This document shows positions 8,988-18,928 of a DNA stretch of 56,993 nt, one piece after another (position 1 is the stretch's first letter; every line of letters begins with the position of its first letter). A program made the position numbers and the translations under genes. This stretch comes from Candidatus Omnitrophota bacterium (GTDB lineage Bacteria; Omnitrophota; Gorgyraeia; Gygaellales; JAMWDD01). The stretch covers positions 1 to 56,993 of the forward strand of contig JAQUNK010000006.1 of NCBI GenBank assembly GCA_028717645.1, in the 5' to 3' direction. The notes beneath the pieces are model-generated. The model did no database searches and was not told the DNA's origin. It saw only the letters and a program-made list of their open reading frames with translations.

Positions 8988-9080
8988 GTGGTTCTCCCGC
9001 CTGCTTTAGAGAGATTCGGGACGGGATCCCGACCAAAGCAGTTAAGAGATTGGGTCGGGAAAATCCAGTCGCCACCACCA
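8988..9080 (+). pseudogene. tRNA-like remnant interrupted by a palindromic insert
   Basis: Begins GGTGG and ends TCGCCACCACCA like the tRNA-Met termini; interior lacks D/anticodon/T arms and holds nested inverted repeats (CTGCTTT/AAAGCAG 9001-9041; TCGGGA/TCCCGA). Confidence 0.5.
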
Positions 9081-9109
9081 TTCATTAATAAACTCACCGC
9101 ATAAATAAA

Positions 9110-10099
9110 ATGCTCATTCCGAAGATAAAACAAACCATCAAGAAATTCGGGCTTATCCAGAAGCATGAGACAGTGCTGGTAGCGGTTTCCGGTGGCCCGG
9201 ATTCCGTGGCCCTGCTTTATTTATTGAGCGCTTTAAAAAAAGACCTGAAGATCGACCTTTGCGTGGCGCACCTGGACCACATGTTAAGGAAAGATTCCAT
9301 CAAGGATAGGGAATTTGTTTTAGATCTAGCTAAGAAACTGAACTTACCGGTAGTGATCGGCAGGGTAGATATCGCCAAATTTTCCGAAGATGGTTCCCTG
9401 GAAGAGGTAGCTCGAAATAAGAGGCAGGAATTCCTTTTTAGGGTAGCCAAGAGGTGTAAGGCGCATAAGATCGCCCTGGCACACAACCGCGACGACCAGG
9501 CGGAAACCGTGCTGATGCGTATCGTCAGGGGTTCCGGCCTCTATGGCCTGAATGCTATTTTGCCCAAAAGGCGCATCAATGGTTTTTCGCTGATCCGGCC
9601 CTTGATAGAAACTTCCCGTAAGGAAATAGAGGCTTATTTAAAGAGAAAGAAGGTAAGCGCGCGCCTCGATAAAACGAATTTAGAAGACATCTATTTTCGC
9701 AATAAAATAAGAAATAAGCTCCTGCCGTATTTAGAGAGAGATTATAATCCTAATATCAAGGGTGTTTTGGCGAACCTTGCTTCAACGGTGGCAGTAGACT
9801 ATGATTTTTTGGTAAAACAGGCAAGCCGTATTTTCAGGCAGAACCGTAAAATCGGCAAGGATAATCAGGTTGGGTTTGATCTGGAGAAATTATGCAGGCT
9901 CCACCCGGCCATGTTCAGGCTGGTTGTCCGCCTGGCCTATGCCCAGCTAAAAGGAAATTTAAGGAGGCTCACCTTTCAGCATTTGAAAGAGGTCGAAGAC
10001 CTCGTTTTTAACCGGCCGGGTAATTCCATCGTGGACCTGCCAGGAGAGATCTCCGCTAAAAAAAAGAAGAAAACCGTAAATTTCTATATGCGCCGATAG
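9110..10099 (+). CDS. tilS: tRNA(Ile)-lysidine synthase
   Basis: VAVSGGPDSVALLYLLSALKK...AHLDHMLR...ALAHNRDDQAETVLMRIVRGSGLYGL. Confidence 0.93.
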   Translation: MLIPKIKQTIKKFGLIQKHETVLVAVSGGPDSVALLYLLSALKKDLKIDLCVAHLDHMLRKDSIKDREFVLDLAKKLNLPVVIGRVDIAKFSEDGSLEEVARNKRQEFLFRVAKRCKAHKIALAHNRDDQAETVLMRIVRGSGLYGLNAILPKRRINGFSLIRPLIETSRKEIEAYLKRKKVSARLDKTNLEDIYFRNKIRNKLLPYLERDYNPNIKGVLANLASTVAVDYDFLVKQASRIFRQNRKIGKDNQVGFDLEKLCRLHPAMFRLVVRLAYAQLKGNLRRLTFQHLKEVEDLVFNRPGNSIVDLPGEISAKKKKKTVNFYMRR

Positions 10100-10109
10100 C
10101 AATAACTCC

Positions 10110-10138
10110 TTGATTTTATTGAAACTTGCGGCTATAAT
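10110..10138 (+). promoter_or_regulatory. Putative sigma70 promoter of ftsH
   Basis: TTGATT (10110-10115), 17 bp, TATAAT (10133-10138). Confidence 0.65.
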
Positions 10139-10167
10139 AAAAGTTCCCAAAAAGGAAGGAAATAATT

Positions 10168-12039
10168 ATGACAAGAATGAATAACAGGCACAAGAAAGGT
10201 AAGGCCCCGAAGCCCAGATTCCTGGAGACCCCCAATGTATTTTTTCTGGTTATCCTGACTTTGGTGACCATATTTGTTTTTTCGTCGAAGTGGTTTCCGA
10301 CGAAATCTTACGGGGAATTTTACAGGATACTCAAAGATAACCCGAAAGAAATAAAAGCAATCGTAAAAATAGATAGCACACTTCAGGTGGTTACCCCGAA
10401 GGAAGAGATATACCGCGTTTATATCCCGGATAACGACCAGGGGCTCCTGGAGCTTATTAAGCAAAATGTCGAAGATTTCAGCATCCGGCCGGCCAGCATG
10501 CTTGGAGGGATAATCGCCAGTATTCTGCCGGTGATCCTTTTTGTCGGGCTCTGGTGGTTTTTGATGTCCCGCGGCGAACAGATGGGGAGCCGGCTATTTT
10601 CTTTCGGCAAGGTAAGGCCCAAGATGCACATCGAAGGCGAGGGTGACAAAATTACCTTTAATGATGTTGCCGGAGTGGACGAGGCCAAAGAAGAATTAAA
10701 AGAAGTGATCGAATTTTTAAAAGACCCGAAAAAGTTCCAGAAGCTGGGAGGTAAGATCCCCAAGGGAGTTTTATTGATCGGTCCTCCGGGCTGCGGCAAG
10801 ACCCTGATCGCCAAGGCAGTGGCAGGTGAGGCAGGGGTGCCTTTTTTCAGCATTTCCGGTTCGGATTTTGTAGAGATGTTCGTCGGCGTAGGCGCTTCGC
10901 GTGTACGCGATTTATTTGAGCAGGGAAGGAAAGCGGCCATTGCTTCGGGAAAAGGCGCGATCGTTTTTATCGATGAAATAGACGCTGTGGGGCGCCTGCG
11001 TTTTTCTGGTATTGGCGGCGGCCACGATGAAAGAGAACAGACCTTAAACCAGTTGTTGGTAGAGATGGATGGATTCGATACGACGCAAGGGCTGATCCTT
11101 ATCGCTGCAACCAACAGGCCAGATACCCTGGATCCTGCGCTGCTTAGGCCCGGCAGGTTTGACCGCCAGATCATCGTTAGTTTTCCCGATATTACCGGAA
11201 GAGAAGCGATATTAAAGGTGCATACAAGAAAGATAAAGTTGGCCCCGAACGTAGATTTAAAATCCATTGCCCGCCAGACGCCGGGTTTTTCCGGAGCTGA
11301 CCTGGCTAACCTTTGCAACGAGGCTGCCTTACTTGCCGCCAGAAATAATAAAGAAGCGGTAGATAAACAGGAAATGGAAAAATCCATTGAACGCGTAATG
11401 ATGGGGCCGGAGAAAAAGAGCCACGTTATGTCAAAGCGCGAGAAGGAAATTACCGCTACCCATGAGGCTGGGCATGCGTTGCTATCTTTGCTTATTCCGG
11501 AAGCGGACCCACTAAAGAAGGTTTCGATTATCCCGCGCGGCCTGGCTGGAGGATATACCTTTACTCCGCCGGTCGAGGACAAACATTATTACACCAAGAA
11601 AGAATTATTGGCCAGGGTTACCGTTATGCTCGGTGGTCGGGCCAGCGAAGAAATAACCTTGAACGAAGTGACCACGGGCGCGCAGAATGATCTAGAAGCG
11701 GCCACGCATATGGCACGGCGCATGGTCATGGAATTTGGCATGTCGGAAAATCTGGGTCATATGACCCTGGGCAGGCGTGAAGGCATGGTTTTTCTGGGCC
11801 GGGATATGTTCGAAGAGAAAAATTACAGCGATGAGACCGCCCGGCGAATAGATGAAGAGATAAGAAAGATAGTAGATGACACTTATTCACAGGCTAAAAA
11901 TATGCTCACGGAAAACCGTGATAAACTAAAACTTCTTGCTACAACCCTGCTAGAAAAAGAAGTGATGGATGATGAAGAAGTAAAACAACTTTTAGGTTTG
12001 AATAATCCTCCTTCTCCCGCCTCAGGCGGAAGCGCTTAA
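10168..12039 (+). CDS. ftsH: ATP-dependent zinc metalloprotease FtsH
   Basis: Walker [12 protein letters not shown] region, HEAGH zinc motif. Confidence 0.96.
   Translation: MTRMNNRHKKGKAPKPRFLETPNVFFLVILTLVTIFVFSSKWFPTKSYGEFYRILKDNPKEIKAIVKIDSTLQVVTPKEEIYRVYIPDNDQGLLELIKQNVEDFSIRPASMLGGIIASILPVILFVGLWWFLMSRGEQMGSRLFSFGKVRPKMHIEGEGDKITFNDVAGVDEAKEELKEVIEFLKDPKKFQKLGGKIPKGVLLIGPPGCGKTLIAKAVAGEAGVPFFSISGSDFVEMFVGVGASRVRDLFEQGRKAAIASGKGAIVFIDEIDAVGRLRFSGIGGGHDEREQTLNQLLVEMDGFDTTQGLILIAATNRPDTLDPALLRPGRFDRQIIVSFPDITGREAILKVHTRKIKLAPNVDLKSIARQTPGFSGADLANLCNEAALLAARNNKEAVDKQEMEKSIERVMMGPEKKSHVMSKREKEITATHEAGHALLSLLIPEADPLKKVSIIPRGLAGGYTFTPPVEDKHYYTKKELLARVTVMLGGRASEEITLNEVTTGAQNDLEAATHMARRMVMEFGMSENLGHMTLGRREGMVFLGRDMFEEKNYSDETARRIDEEIRKIVDDTYSQAKNMLTENRDKLKLLATTLLEKEVMDDEEVKQLLGLNNPPSPASGGSA
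12012..12029. repeat. Short palindromic element in the ftsH 3' end
   Basis: TTCTCCCGCC at 12012-12021 followed by CTCAGGCGG; CCGCCT-C-AGGCGG palindrome encodes the PSPASGGS tail. Confidence 0.45.
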
Positions 12040-12044
12040 CCTAT

Positions 12045-13235
12045 ATGCATGTCGTCTCTTACTCGAAGTTACGCGACATAAAAAGATTAATGCAGGAAAT
12101 CGGCGTCGATGCCTACGGTATCAATCTGATGCTACCTAAGGCGGCTACTCGCCTGGTTAAGTTCACTAACCTCTCGAATATCGCGGCAAATATCTTAAAA
12201 CAGGAAATGCTTTCTTTCGGAGCAGATGTGTCTATCGCCCGCGGCTCGCTTACCGGCGAGACCAGGAGGACGGATGGCCTGCTTATGGGCAATCTTTCCC
12301 AATACCAGAAGCTTATCGCCAAACTTAAGTTCCAGCCTTTTGGCCTAAGCAATTTTTCCCGGTATCTGGAGAATGTGCTGGAGAATTATCAAAAAGAAAA
12401 ATTTATTTTGGCCCTGGGAAAGCATAGATTTGATCTTTCCCGCCGCACACTGGTCATGGGTATCGTTAATCTTACCCGCGATTCTTTTTCCAGAGACGGC
12501 CTGTATGGCCTGCCGCCACAGCGTATCGCAAGAATAATCGAAGAGCGGGTAAGGGGCGGGGCAGATATCATTGACCTGGGCGCTGAATCATCGCGTCCCG
12601 GTGCAAGGCCGGTAACGGCCAAAGAAGAATTAAGGCGCATCTTGCCGGTTCTAAAAATAATCGCCAAAAAAATAAAGGTACCTGTTTCCGTGGATACATA
12701 TAAACCCGAAGTCGCCAAGGCGGCCTTGGACAGCGGCGCTGTTTTGATAAACGATATTTCTGCCTTAAAAAATAATAAAATGGCCAAGCTGATCTCGCGT
12801 TATAAGGCGGGCGTAGTATTGATGCATAAAAAGGGTTCACCTCTCTCTATGCAGAAGAAACCGCAGTATCAGTCTTTGGTCAGTGAGATCATGCAGTATT
12901 TGGATAAATCCGTCGATACTGCACTTGATGCGGGGATAAAAAAAGAAAAGATCATTATCGATCCGGGGATCGGTTTTGGCAAGACCCTGGGGCATAACCT
13001 GGAGATCTTAAGCCGGCTGGCGGAATTTAAAAGCCTGGGGTTTCCTTTGCTGGTGGGTGTATCCAGAAAATCTTTTATCGGCAAGGTAGCGGATAAGCCG
13101 GTCGAAGAAAGGCTTTATGGCAGCATTGCCGCCGGGATCCTGGCAGTAAAGAACGGGGCGCATATCCTGCGGGTCCATGATGTAAAAGAAACAAAAGAGG
13201 CATTGCAAATAGCTGATGCCATAATAAAGGGATAA
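12045..13235 (+). CDS. folP: Dihydropteroate synthase with about 130-aa N-terminal extension
   Basis: LVMGIVNLTRDSFSRDG...GADIIDLGAESSRPGA...PVSVDTYKPEVAKAAL...ILRVHDVKE. Confidence 0.9.
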   Translation: MHVVSYSKLRDIKRLMQEIGVDAYGINLMLPKAATRLVKFTNLSNIAANILKQEMLSFGADVSIARGSLTGETRRTDGLLMGNLSQYQKLIAKLKFQPFGLSNFSRYLENVLENYQKEKFILALGKHRFDLSRRTLVMGIVNLTRDSFSRDGLYGLPPQRIARIIEERVRGGADIIDLGAESSRPGARPVTAKEELRRILPVLKIIAKKIKVPVSVDTYKPEVAKAALDSGAVLINDISALKNNKMAKLISRYKAGVVLMHKKGSPLSMQKKPQYQSLVSEIMQYLDKSVDTALDAGIKKEKIIIDPGIGFGKTLGHNLEILSRLAEFKSLGFPLLVGVSRKSFIGKVADKPVEERLYGSIAAGILAVKNGAHILRVHDVKETKEALQIADAIIKG

Positions 13236-13237
13236 AG

Positions 13238-13945
13238 ATGCCAAAGCTGGGCGTGAATATTGACCACACTGCGTCGTTACGGCAATTAAGGAATGGGATA
13301 GAGCCGGAGATCATTTCCTGCGCGATCTTGTGCGAGTCTGCCGGATGCGACAGCATTGTGGTACACCTGCGCGAAGACCAGAGGCACATACAGGAGAAGG
13401 ATGTTTATTTATTGAAGAAGGCAGTGAAGACCAAGTTAAATTTAGAAATGGCGACGAGTAAAAAAATCATCGAAGTGGCGTGTCTGGCAAAACCGCATCA
13501 GGCGACATTGGTCCCTGAGAAAAGGCAGGAAGTGACCACAGAGGGCGGACTGGATGTATTGAAGAATGCTCAAAAGGTCGCTGACGCCGTTTCCCGGCTA
13601 AAAGGCGCAGGCATAGAGGTGAGCTTATTCATCGACCCCCAGAGAAAACAAATTGAAGCAGCCAGTAAACTTGTGGGTATGATCGAACTGCATACCGGTA
13701 GATACGCCAACGCTTCTTTGGCAAGCAGGAACAAATATTTGGATGAGTTGGTGGATGCAGTGCATTACGCCAAAGACCTGGGCCTGATCGTTAACGCAGG
13801 CCATGGGCTGGATTACGATAATGTGGTGCCTGTGGCAACAATTGAGGGGATAGAAGAATTGAATATCGGCTACAGCATTATCTGCCAGTCGGTGTTCACC
13901 GGCCTGGGAAGAGCGGTAAAAAAGATGAAGGAGCTGGTCAGCTAA
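13238..13945 (+). CDS. pdxJ: Pyridoxine 5'-phosphate synthase
   Basis: KLGVNIDHTASLRQLR...IVVHLREDQRHIQEKDV...VNAGHGLDYDNV...ELNIGYSIICQSVFTGL. Confidence 0.95.
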   Translation: MPKLGVNIDHTASLRQLRNGIEPEIISCAILCESAGCDSIVVHLREDQRHIQEKDVYLLKKAVKTKLNLEMATSKKIIEVACLAKPHQATLVPEKRQEVTTEGGLDVLKNAQKVADAVSRLKGAGIEVSLFIDPQRKQIEAASKLVGMIELHTGRYANASLASRNKYLDELVDAVHYAKDLGLIVNAGHGLDYDNVVPVATIEGIEELNIGYSIICQSVFTGLGRAVKKMKELVS

Positions 13946-13946
13946 A

Positions 13947-14303
13947 ATGGTCATAGGTAATGGTGTGGATATCATTGAAGTAAAAAGAGTGCGCCAGGCA
14001 TCCCTTAAATGGGGAAACGATTTTTTGAAGCGCATTTTTACTGATAAAGAACTTAAAAATGCTGAGAGCCGCGTGACAAAATATGAGCATCTTGCCGGCA
14101 GGTTTGCTGCGAAAGAAGCGGTCTTTAAGGCGCTTTTGGACAAGGAAATAAGCTGGAAAGATATCGAGATCTCTAATGATAAGGACGGCAGGCCTGTCTG
14201 TACTTTGCTCAGGCGTGCCAAGAAAAATTACGAAATACACATCTCTATTTCCCATGTCAAAAATTATGCGGTTGCCAGCGCGGTTGTTATACAGAAAAGC
14301 TGA
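13947..14303 (+). CDS. acpS: Holo-[acyl-carrier-protein] synthase
   Basis: VIGNGVDIIEVKRV...RFAAKEAVFKAL...ISISHVKNYAVASAVV. Confidence 0.93.
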   Translation: MVIGNGVDIIEVKRVRQASLKWGNDFLKRIFTDKELKNAESRVTKYEHLAGRFAAKEAVFKALLDKEISWKDIEISNDKDGRPVCTLLRRAKKNYEIHISISHVKNYAVASAVVIQKS

Positions 14304-15114
14304 TTCTCATAAAGGAGATTTCGGGCACATCCTTATTTTGGCGGGAAGTGCCAAATTTTCGGGTGCTGCGGTCCTAAGCGCAGAAGCAGCCATGTGTACC
14401 GGCGCGGGCCTGGTAACCCTGGGCATACCCGCTAGCCTTAATACCGCGATAATCAGGATCAAGCCCAAAGAAGTAATGACCTTGCCTTTGCCTGAAACCA
14501 GGGAAGGGACGTTGAGTGCCTTGGCTTACGCCAGGATAAAAGAATTCACCGGGCATACGGATATCGTGCTTATCGGCCCGGGCCTGTCGCAGCATAGATC
14601 CACGCAGGGCCTGGCAAGAAAGGTCATTAAGAGCATTGATCTGCCGATGATCATAGATGCGGATGGCCTTAATGCGTTAAGCGGGCACTTGGGGATATTA
14701 AAGAAAAAAAATAATCTGATCTTGACACCTCATCCGGGCGAGATGGCTCGTCTTTTGAATACGCGTATAGAAACGGTCCAAAAGAGCAGAAATACTATTG
14801 CAAAACAATTCGCTTCCAGGTATAATTTAACAATTATTTTAAAGGGGCATCATAGCATAGTAGCCGATAGGAAAAATAGCTATATCAATAAGACCGGTAA
14901 CCCGGGCATGAGCACGGCGGGAAGCGGCGATGTGCTTGCCGGCATGCTCGCTGCTTTAAGCGCCCAGGGCCTGGATGATTTTACGGCGGCTAAATATGCC
15001 GTTTATTTGCACGGGTTGGCGGGTGACCTGGCGGCTAGAGCGAAGACTCAGATGGCTATGATTGCTTCTGATATCATTGCTGAAATACCCCGGGCGATTA
15101 AATTAAGTTCATAG
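14266..15114 (+). CDS. nnrD: ADP-dependent NAD(P)H-hydrate dehydratase
   Basis: RKADSHKGDFGHILILAGSAKFSGAAVLSA...LTPHPGEMARLL...ILKGHHSIVAD...GNPGMSTAGSGDVLAGML; start chosen at ATG 14266 rather than 14176. Confidence 0.9.
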   Translation: MRLPARLLYRKADSHKGDFGHILILAGSAKFSGAAVLSAEAAMCTGAGLVTLGIPASLNTAIIRIKPKEVMTLPLPETREGTLSALAYARIKEFTGHTDIVLIGPGLSQHRSTQGLARKVIKSIDLPMIIDADGLNALSGHLGILKKKNNLILTPHPGEMARLLNTRIETVQKSRNTIAKQFASRYNLTIILKGHHSIVADRKNSYINKTGNPGMSTAGSGDVLAGMLAALSAQGLDDFTAAKYAVYLHGLAGDLAARAKTQMAMIASDIIAEIPRAIKLSS

Positions 15115-15136
15115 TTCCTTCTAAATAGCGAGCGAC

Positions 15137-15212
15137 GCCGGCGTAGCTCAGTTGGTAGAGCAGCTGTTTTGTAAACAGCGGGTCGGGGGTTCGATTCCTC
15201 TCGCCGGCTCCA
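15137..15212 (+). tRNA. tRNA-Thr (TGT)
   Basis: GCCGGCG...CGCCGGC-T-CCA; anticodon loop TTTGTAA. Confidence 0.95.
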
Positions 15213-15225
15213 TTATAAATTTTTC

Positions 15226-15308
15226 GGGCAGGTACCCAAGTGGCCAAAGGGGGCAGACTGTAAATCTGCTGCACTAGTGCTTCAGAGGTTCGAATCCTCT
15301 CCTGCCCA
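15226..15308 (+). tRNA. tRNA-Tyr (GTA)
   Basis: GGGCAGG...CCTGCCC-A, long variable arm, anticodon loop CTGTAAA. Confidence 0.93.
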
Positions 15309-15318
15309 TTTTATTTAC

Positions 15319-15352
15319 GCGGGTGTAGTTCAATGGCAGAACAATAGCCTTC
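15319..15352 (+). pseudogene. Truncated 5' half copy of tRNA-Gly
   Basis: 34 nt identical to 15401-15434, ending within the anticodon. Confidence 0.85.
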
Positions 15353-15400
15353 TCCCGCCATTTAAAAGAGGAAAAGGTTATTACTGATTTGTAATGTTTT

Positions 15401-15474
15401 GCGGGTGTAGTTCAATGGCAGAACAATAGCCTTCCAAGCTATATATGACGGTTCGATCCCGTTCACCCGCTCCA
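15401..15474 (+). tRNA. tRNA-Gly (TCC)
   Basis: GCGGGTG...CACCCGC-T-CCA; anticodon stem ATAGC/GCTAT, loop CTTCCAA. Confidence 0.95.
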
Positions 15475-15518
15475 TGAATAATAGACCAGGATCACGCCAC
15501 TAGAAGAACAACTCCCCG

Positions 15519-16634
15519 ATGAAAATAGCCATAGACGCAAGGATGATCAACCATTCCGGTATCGGGACGTATATCAGGAATCTTATCCCCGAGATCGCCC
15601 GCGACGCGTCTATAAAAGAAATTACTCTTGTCGGAAAATCCAGGGACCTGTCTTCTTTCAACACCAATAAAAAAATCGTTATTTTGGATTGCAATATACC
15701 TATTTATTCGCTGAAAGAACAATTATCCGCAAAGATATTCAATAACCTAGACGCAGATATTGTTCACTTCCCGCATTTCAATATCCCGTATTTCCTGAAT
15801 AAAAAAAACGTAGTGACCATACACGATATCATTCCGGTTAAACACCCGGAATTTTGCTCAACGCCTTTACTCCACTTTTACGCCAGTATTTTTGTGCGCC
15901 GGGCAATAACAAGGGCCGAGGAGATACTCTGTGTCTCGTCTGCCACGAAAAAAGATATTTTAGATAATTATGACGTCGCTCCTAGAAAGGTTGAAGTGAC
16001 CCATATTGCTCCCGCGCCTGAATTCAGGCCATTCGAAGGCGGGGATAGAAGGCTAGAGGAGATAAGAGAAAAATATAACCTGCCGAAAGAGTTTATTCTT
16101 TGTGTAAGCAATATTTATCCGCATAAAAATATCGGCCTGTTGGTTGAGGCATACCGCCAGGTTAAGAATAGTATCGCCGCCAGGTTGGTCCTCGTCGGAA
16201 AACCCAATCTTAAGTCCCGTTCGATCGGGAAATTGATGCGTATTATAAGCGAAGACCGGGATATCATGCATTTTCCATACATCAGCCAGGAAGAACTTGT
16301 TTCTTTCTATAATCTTGCCAGTTTTTGCTGTATGCCGTCCCTCTGCGAAGGGTTCGGCCTGCCGCCCCTTGAGGCCATGGCCTGTAAGACCGCGGTAATA
16401 GTTTCTAAAATACCCGCATTAGCCGAAGTATATCAGGACAATTGTCTTTATTTTGATCCGCATAACTTAGAAGAGCTAAAGAAAGCGATAGTAGATCTTT
16501 CCTCTGATAAGAATAAAAGAGAAGAGTTTGCAGAAAGAGGATTTGTTATGTCCGGCAAGTACAGTTGGCAGAAGACTGCCCGCTTGACAATAAACGCCTA
16601 TCAAAAAGCATATGAAAATAGCCATTGTGCATGA
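15519..16634 (+). CDS. Glycosyltransferase family 4
   Basis: MKIAIDARMINHSGIGTYIRNL...CMPSLCEGFGLPPLEAMACKTAVIVSKIPALAEV. Confidence 0.9.
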   Translation: MKIAIDARMINHSGIGTYIRNLIPEIARDASIKEITLVGKSRDLSSFNTNKKIVILDCNIPIYSLKEQLSAKIFNNLDADIVHFPHFNIPYFLNKKNVVTIHDIIPVKHPEFCSTPLLHFYASIFVRRAITRAEEILCVSSATKKDILDNYDVAPRKVEVTHIAPAPEFRPFEGGDRRLEEIREKYNLPKEFILCVSNIYPHKNIGLLVEAYRQVKNSIAARLVLVGKPNLKSRSIGKLMRIISEDRDIMHFPYISQEELVSFYNLASFCCMPSLCEGFGLPPLEAMACKTAVIVSKIPALAEVYQDNCLYFDPHNLEELKKAIVDLSSDKNKREEFAERGFVMSGKYSWQKTARLTINAYQKAYENSHCA

Positions 16635-17691
16635 TTGGTTGAACGGGATGCGCGGAGGAGAGAAGGTGCTGGAGGCCTTCTGCGAAATGTATCCGGAAGC
16701 GGATATATTCACGTTATTTTACCAAAAGGGCAAAATATCGGCCCTGATAAACGCGCACCGGATAAAAAGTAGCATTTTGGGAAAATTTCCTTTTTCAGGC
16801 AGGTATTACCGCTGGCTGCTGCCTTTTTTCCCTGCCGCCATCAGGCAGTTTGACCTTAAAGGTTATGATACCGTGATCAGCAACAGCCATTGTGTGGCCA
16901 AATTTTTCAGGAAACCCAAGAATTCCTTGCACGTATGTTATTGTATGACACCGATGAGGTATGCCTGGGAATTCAGGCAGGAATATTTCGGAAGGCACAA
17001 CAGGTTAAGCAGATTCCTGATTTCTTTATGCCTGGACAGCCTAAAAAAACAGGATCTAAAAAGTAACGACTCTGTGGACCTATTCATTGCTATTTCCGAT
17101 AATATCAGAGAAAAAATCGCCAGGTATTACCAGCGTGATGCCCTGGTGGTCTATCCGCCGGTTGATGTAGAAAAGTGCAGGATCTCCGGCTCTTTAGAAG
17201 ATTACTTTCTCGTCGTCGCCAGCCTCGTACCCTATAAGCGCATAGATATTGCCATAGAGGCGTTCAACCGTTTGAAGAAAAGGTTGATTATTGTAGGAAT
17301 TGGTCCATTGGAGAACGAACTTAAAAAGATGGCAGGAGAAAATATCACTTTTTTAGGATGGGTCGCTGACGATAAGCTGCCAGAATTATATTCAAAATGC
17401 CAGGCGCTTATTTTCCCCGGAGAAGAGGACTTCGGTATTGCTATGGTAGAAACACTTGCCTCGGGCAGGCCGGTGATCGCCTATAATAAGGGGGGTGCTG
17501 CGGAAATAGTAAAAAAAGATTGCGGATTCTTATTCAATGCGCAAAACCCGCAAGCCCTGATAGAAGCAGTAGGGCTTTACGAAAATAAGAAACACGCCTT
17601 AAATAGCCTGGCGATAAGAGAGGCGGCATTAAAATACTCAAAAGATAAGTTTAAAGAAAGTTTTAACAAAATTATCCATGGTACGCTTTAA
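16612..17691 (+). CDS. Glycosyltransferase family 4
   Basis: MKIAIVHDWLNGMRGGEKVLEAF...YKRIDIAIEAFNRLKK...LIFPGEEDFGIAMVETLASGRPVIAYNKGGAAEIV. Confidence 0.9.
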   Translation: MKIAIVHDWLNGMRGGEKVLEAFCEMYPEADIFTLFYQKGKISALINAHRIKSSILGKFPFSGRYYRWLLPFFPAAIRQFDLKGYDTVISNSHCVAKFFRKPKNSLHVCYCMTPMRYAWEFRQEYFGRHNRLSRFLISLCLDSLKKQDLKSNDSVDLFIAISDNIREKIARYYQRDALVVYPPVDVEKCRISGSLEDYFLVVASLVPYKRIDIAIEAFNRLKKRLIIVGIGPLENELKKMAGENITFLGWVADDKLPELYSKCQALIFPGEEDFGIAMVETLASGRPVIAYNKGGAAEIVKKDCGFLFNAQNPQALIEAVGLYENKKHALNSLAIREAALKYSKDKFKESFNKIIHGTL

Positions 17692-18928
17692 AAATACGCT
17701 TAACTTTATTTTGAATAACTTGGATACCGCGATAAGGTTTTTATTCTATCCTTTGATCGTCGCGGCCACATTTTCTAACGCGATGACAGAAGTGGTCACC
17801 TACTGGATCATTGCGTTGTGGATAATAAATAAGGCAGTGAAGAGGGACTTCGCCTTCACCGGATACAGGATATCCAGAATGCTATTTTTGTATTTTATCT
17901 GCGTTTTATTTACCACGTTATTTTCCAATAATATTTCTTTGAGCTATCCTGCGGTTTTTTCCAAATTATTCAAGAACCTGGTCATTTGCCTTATTGCTTA
18001 TGAAACATTCTTATCCAGCGAATGGCGGCCGCAAAAGTTATTCATCGGCCTGTTTTTTTTCATCTTCCTCGACGCGGCGTTCCAGTATTTTTTTGGTTTT
18101 GACCTGGTGCGTAAAAGGGCCCTGGACATATTTTTTACCGGAAGCGCAAAATACGAAACGAAGAGGATAATGGCGTCGTTCCCGACGGCGAACAGCCTGG
18201 CTGCGTTCTTGGCTTTATTCCTGCCGGTACTTGTATCTATCAAGGACAAGGCATTTTCCGGGTTCACGCTTTTGCTGCTTAAGGCATCGGCATTTGTTGT
18301 TTTTATAGCGACATACTCGCGCGGCGCATGGTTGGGGTTCTTGGCCAGCATAACGGCATTTTCTCTGTTGGCAAAAAAAGCGAAAGCCTTGATCATCCCC
18401 GTAATTTTTATCACGGTCCTGTTTTTATTACCACATACGGCGACCATCAAAAGGACGCTGAATAAACGGGCCGTGTTTGACGCAACAACGCTAGAAAGGA
18501 TCGATTCGTTTAAGACCGCAGGCAGGCTATTCCTGAAGAGTCCTTTAGTTGGCGTAGGGTACAATACCTATGCTTTCCACATCGAAAAAATGTTTAAGGA
18601 CAAAAACCCAAAGAAAGTCAGATACGCCCACAATAGTTATATCCAGATGTTGAGCGAAACCGGGATAGTCGGCAATATCTTTTTTATTATTTTTCTATTT
18701 TTTCTCTTAATGCAGCAATTAAAGTTATCCAGGTTAATAAAAAAATACCGGGATGATCAAGCAGCGCTTTGTTATGCCTTAGGTGTCGGGATCTTCGCTT
18801 TTTTGATCCACAGCCTGTTCGATAACGATCTTTTTTCGCTTACTCTTTCACTGCTTTTCTGGATGTCGGCGGGGATATTTTTGTCAGGAGTGGATAAGCG
18901 CCTTAAGGAACCCGGGATAACGAAATAA
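17678..18928 (+). CDS. O-antigen ligase/polymerase-like membrane protein
   Basis: Multiple TM segments; YSRGAWLGFLAS, SPLVGVGYNTYAF...AHNSYIQMLSETGIVGNI. Confidence 0.85.
   Translation: MVRFKNTLNFILNNLDTAIRFLFYPLIVAATFSNAMTEVVTYWIIALWIINKAVKRDFAFTGYRISRMLFLYFICVLFTTLFSNNISLSYPAVFSKLFKNLVICLIAYETFLSSEWRPQKLFIGLFFFIFLDAAFQYFFGFDLVRKRALDIFFTGSAKYETKRIMASFPTANSLAAFLALFLPVLVSIKDKAFSGFTLLLLKASAFVVFIATYSRGAWLGFLASITAFSLLAKKAKALIIPVIFITVLFLLPHTATIKRTLNKRAVFDATTLERIDSFKTAGRLFLKSPLVGVGYNTYAFHIEKMFKDKNPKKVRYAHNSYIQMLSETGIVGNIFFIIFLFFLLMQQLKLSRLIKKYRDDQAALCYALGVGIFAFLIHSLFDNDLFSLTLSLLFWMSAGIFLSGVDKRLKEPGITK

Noticed and set aside
10419-11582. 387-aa minus-strand ORF opposite ftsH
   Set aside because: Shadow ORF of a highly conserved plus-strand gene; low-complexity Ser/Pro-rich translation with no recognisable domain.
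14176-14265. Upstream extension of nnrD in the ORF track
   Set aside because: Lies within acpS and adds residues not resembling NnrD; internal ATG 14266 gives the expected N-terminus.
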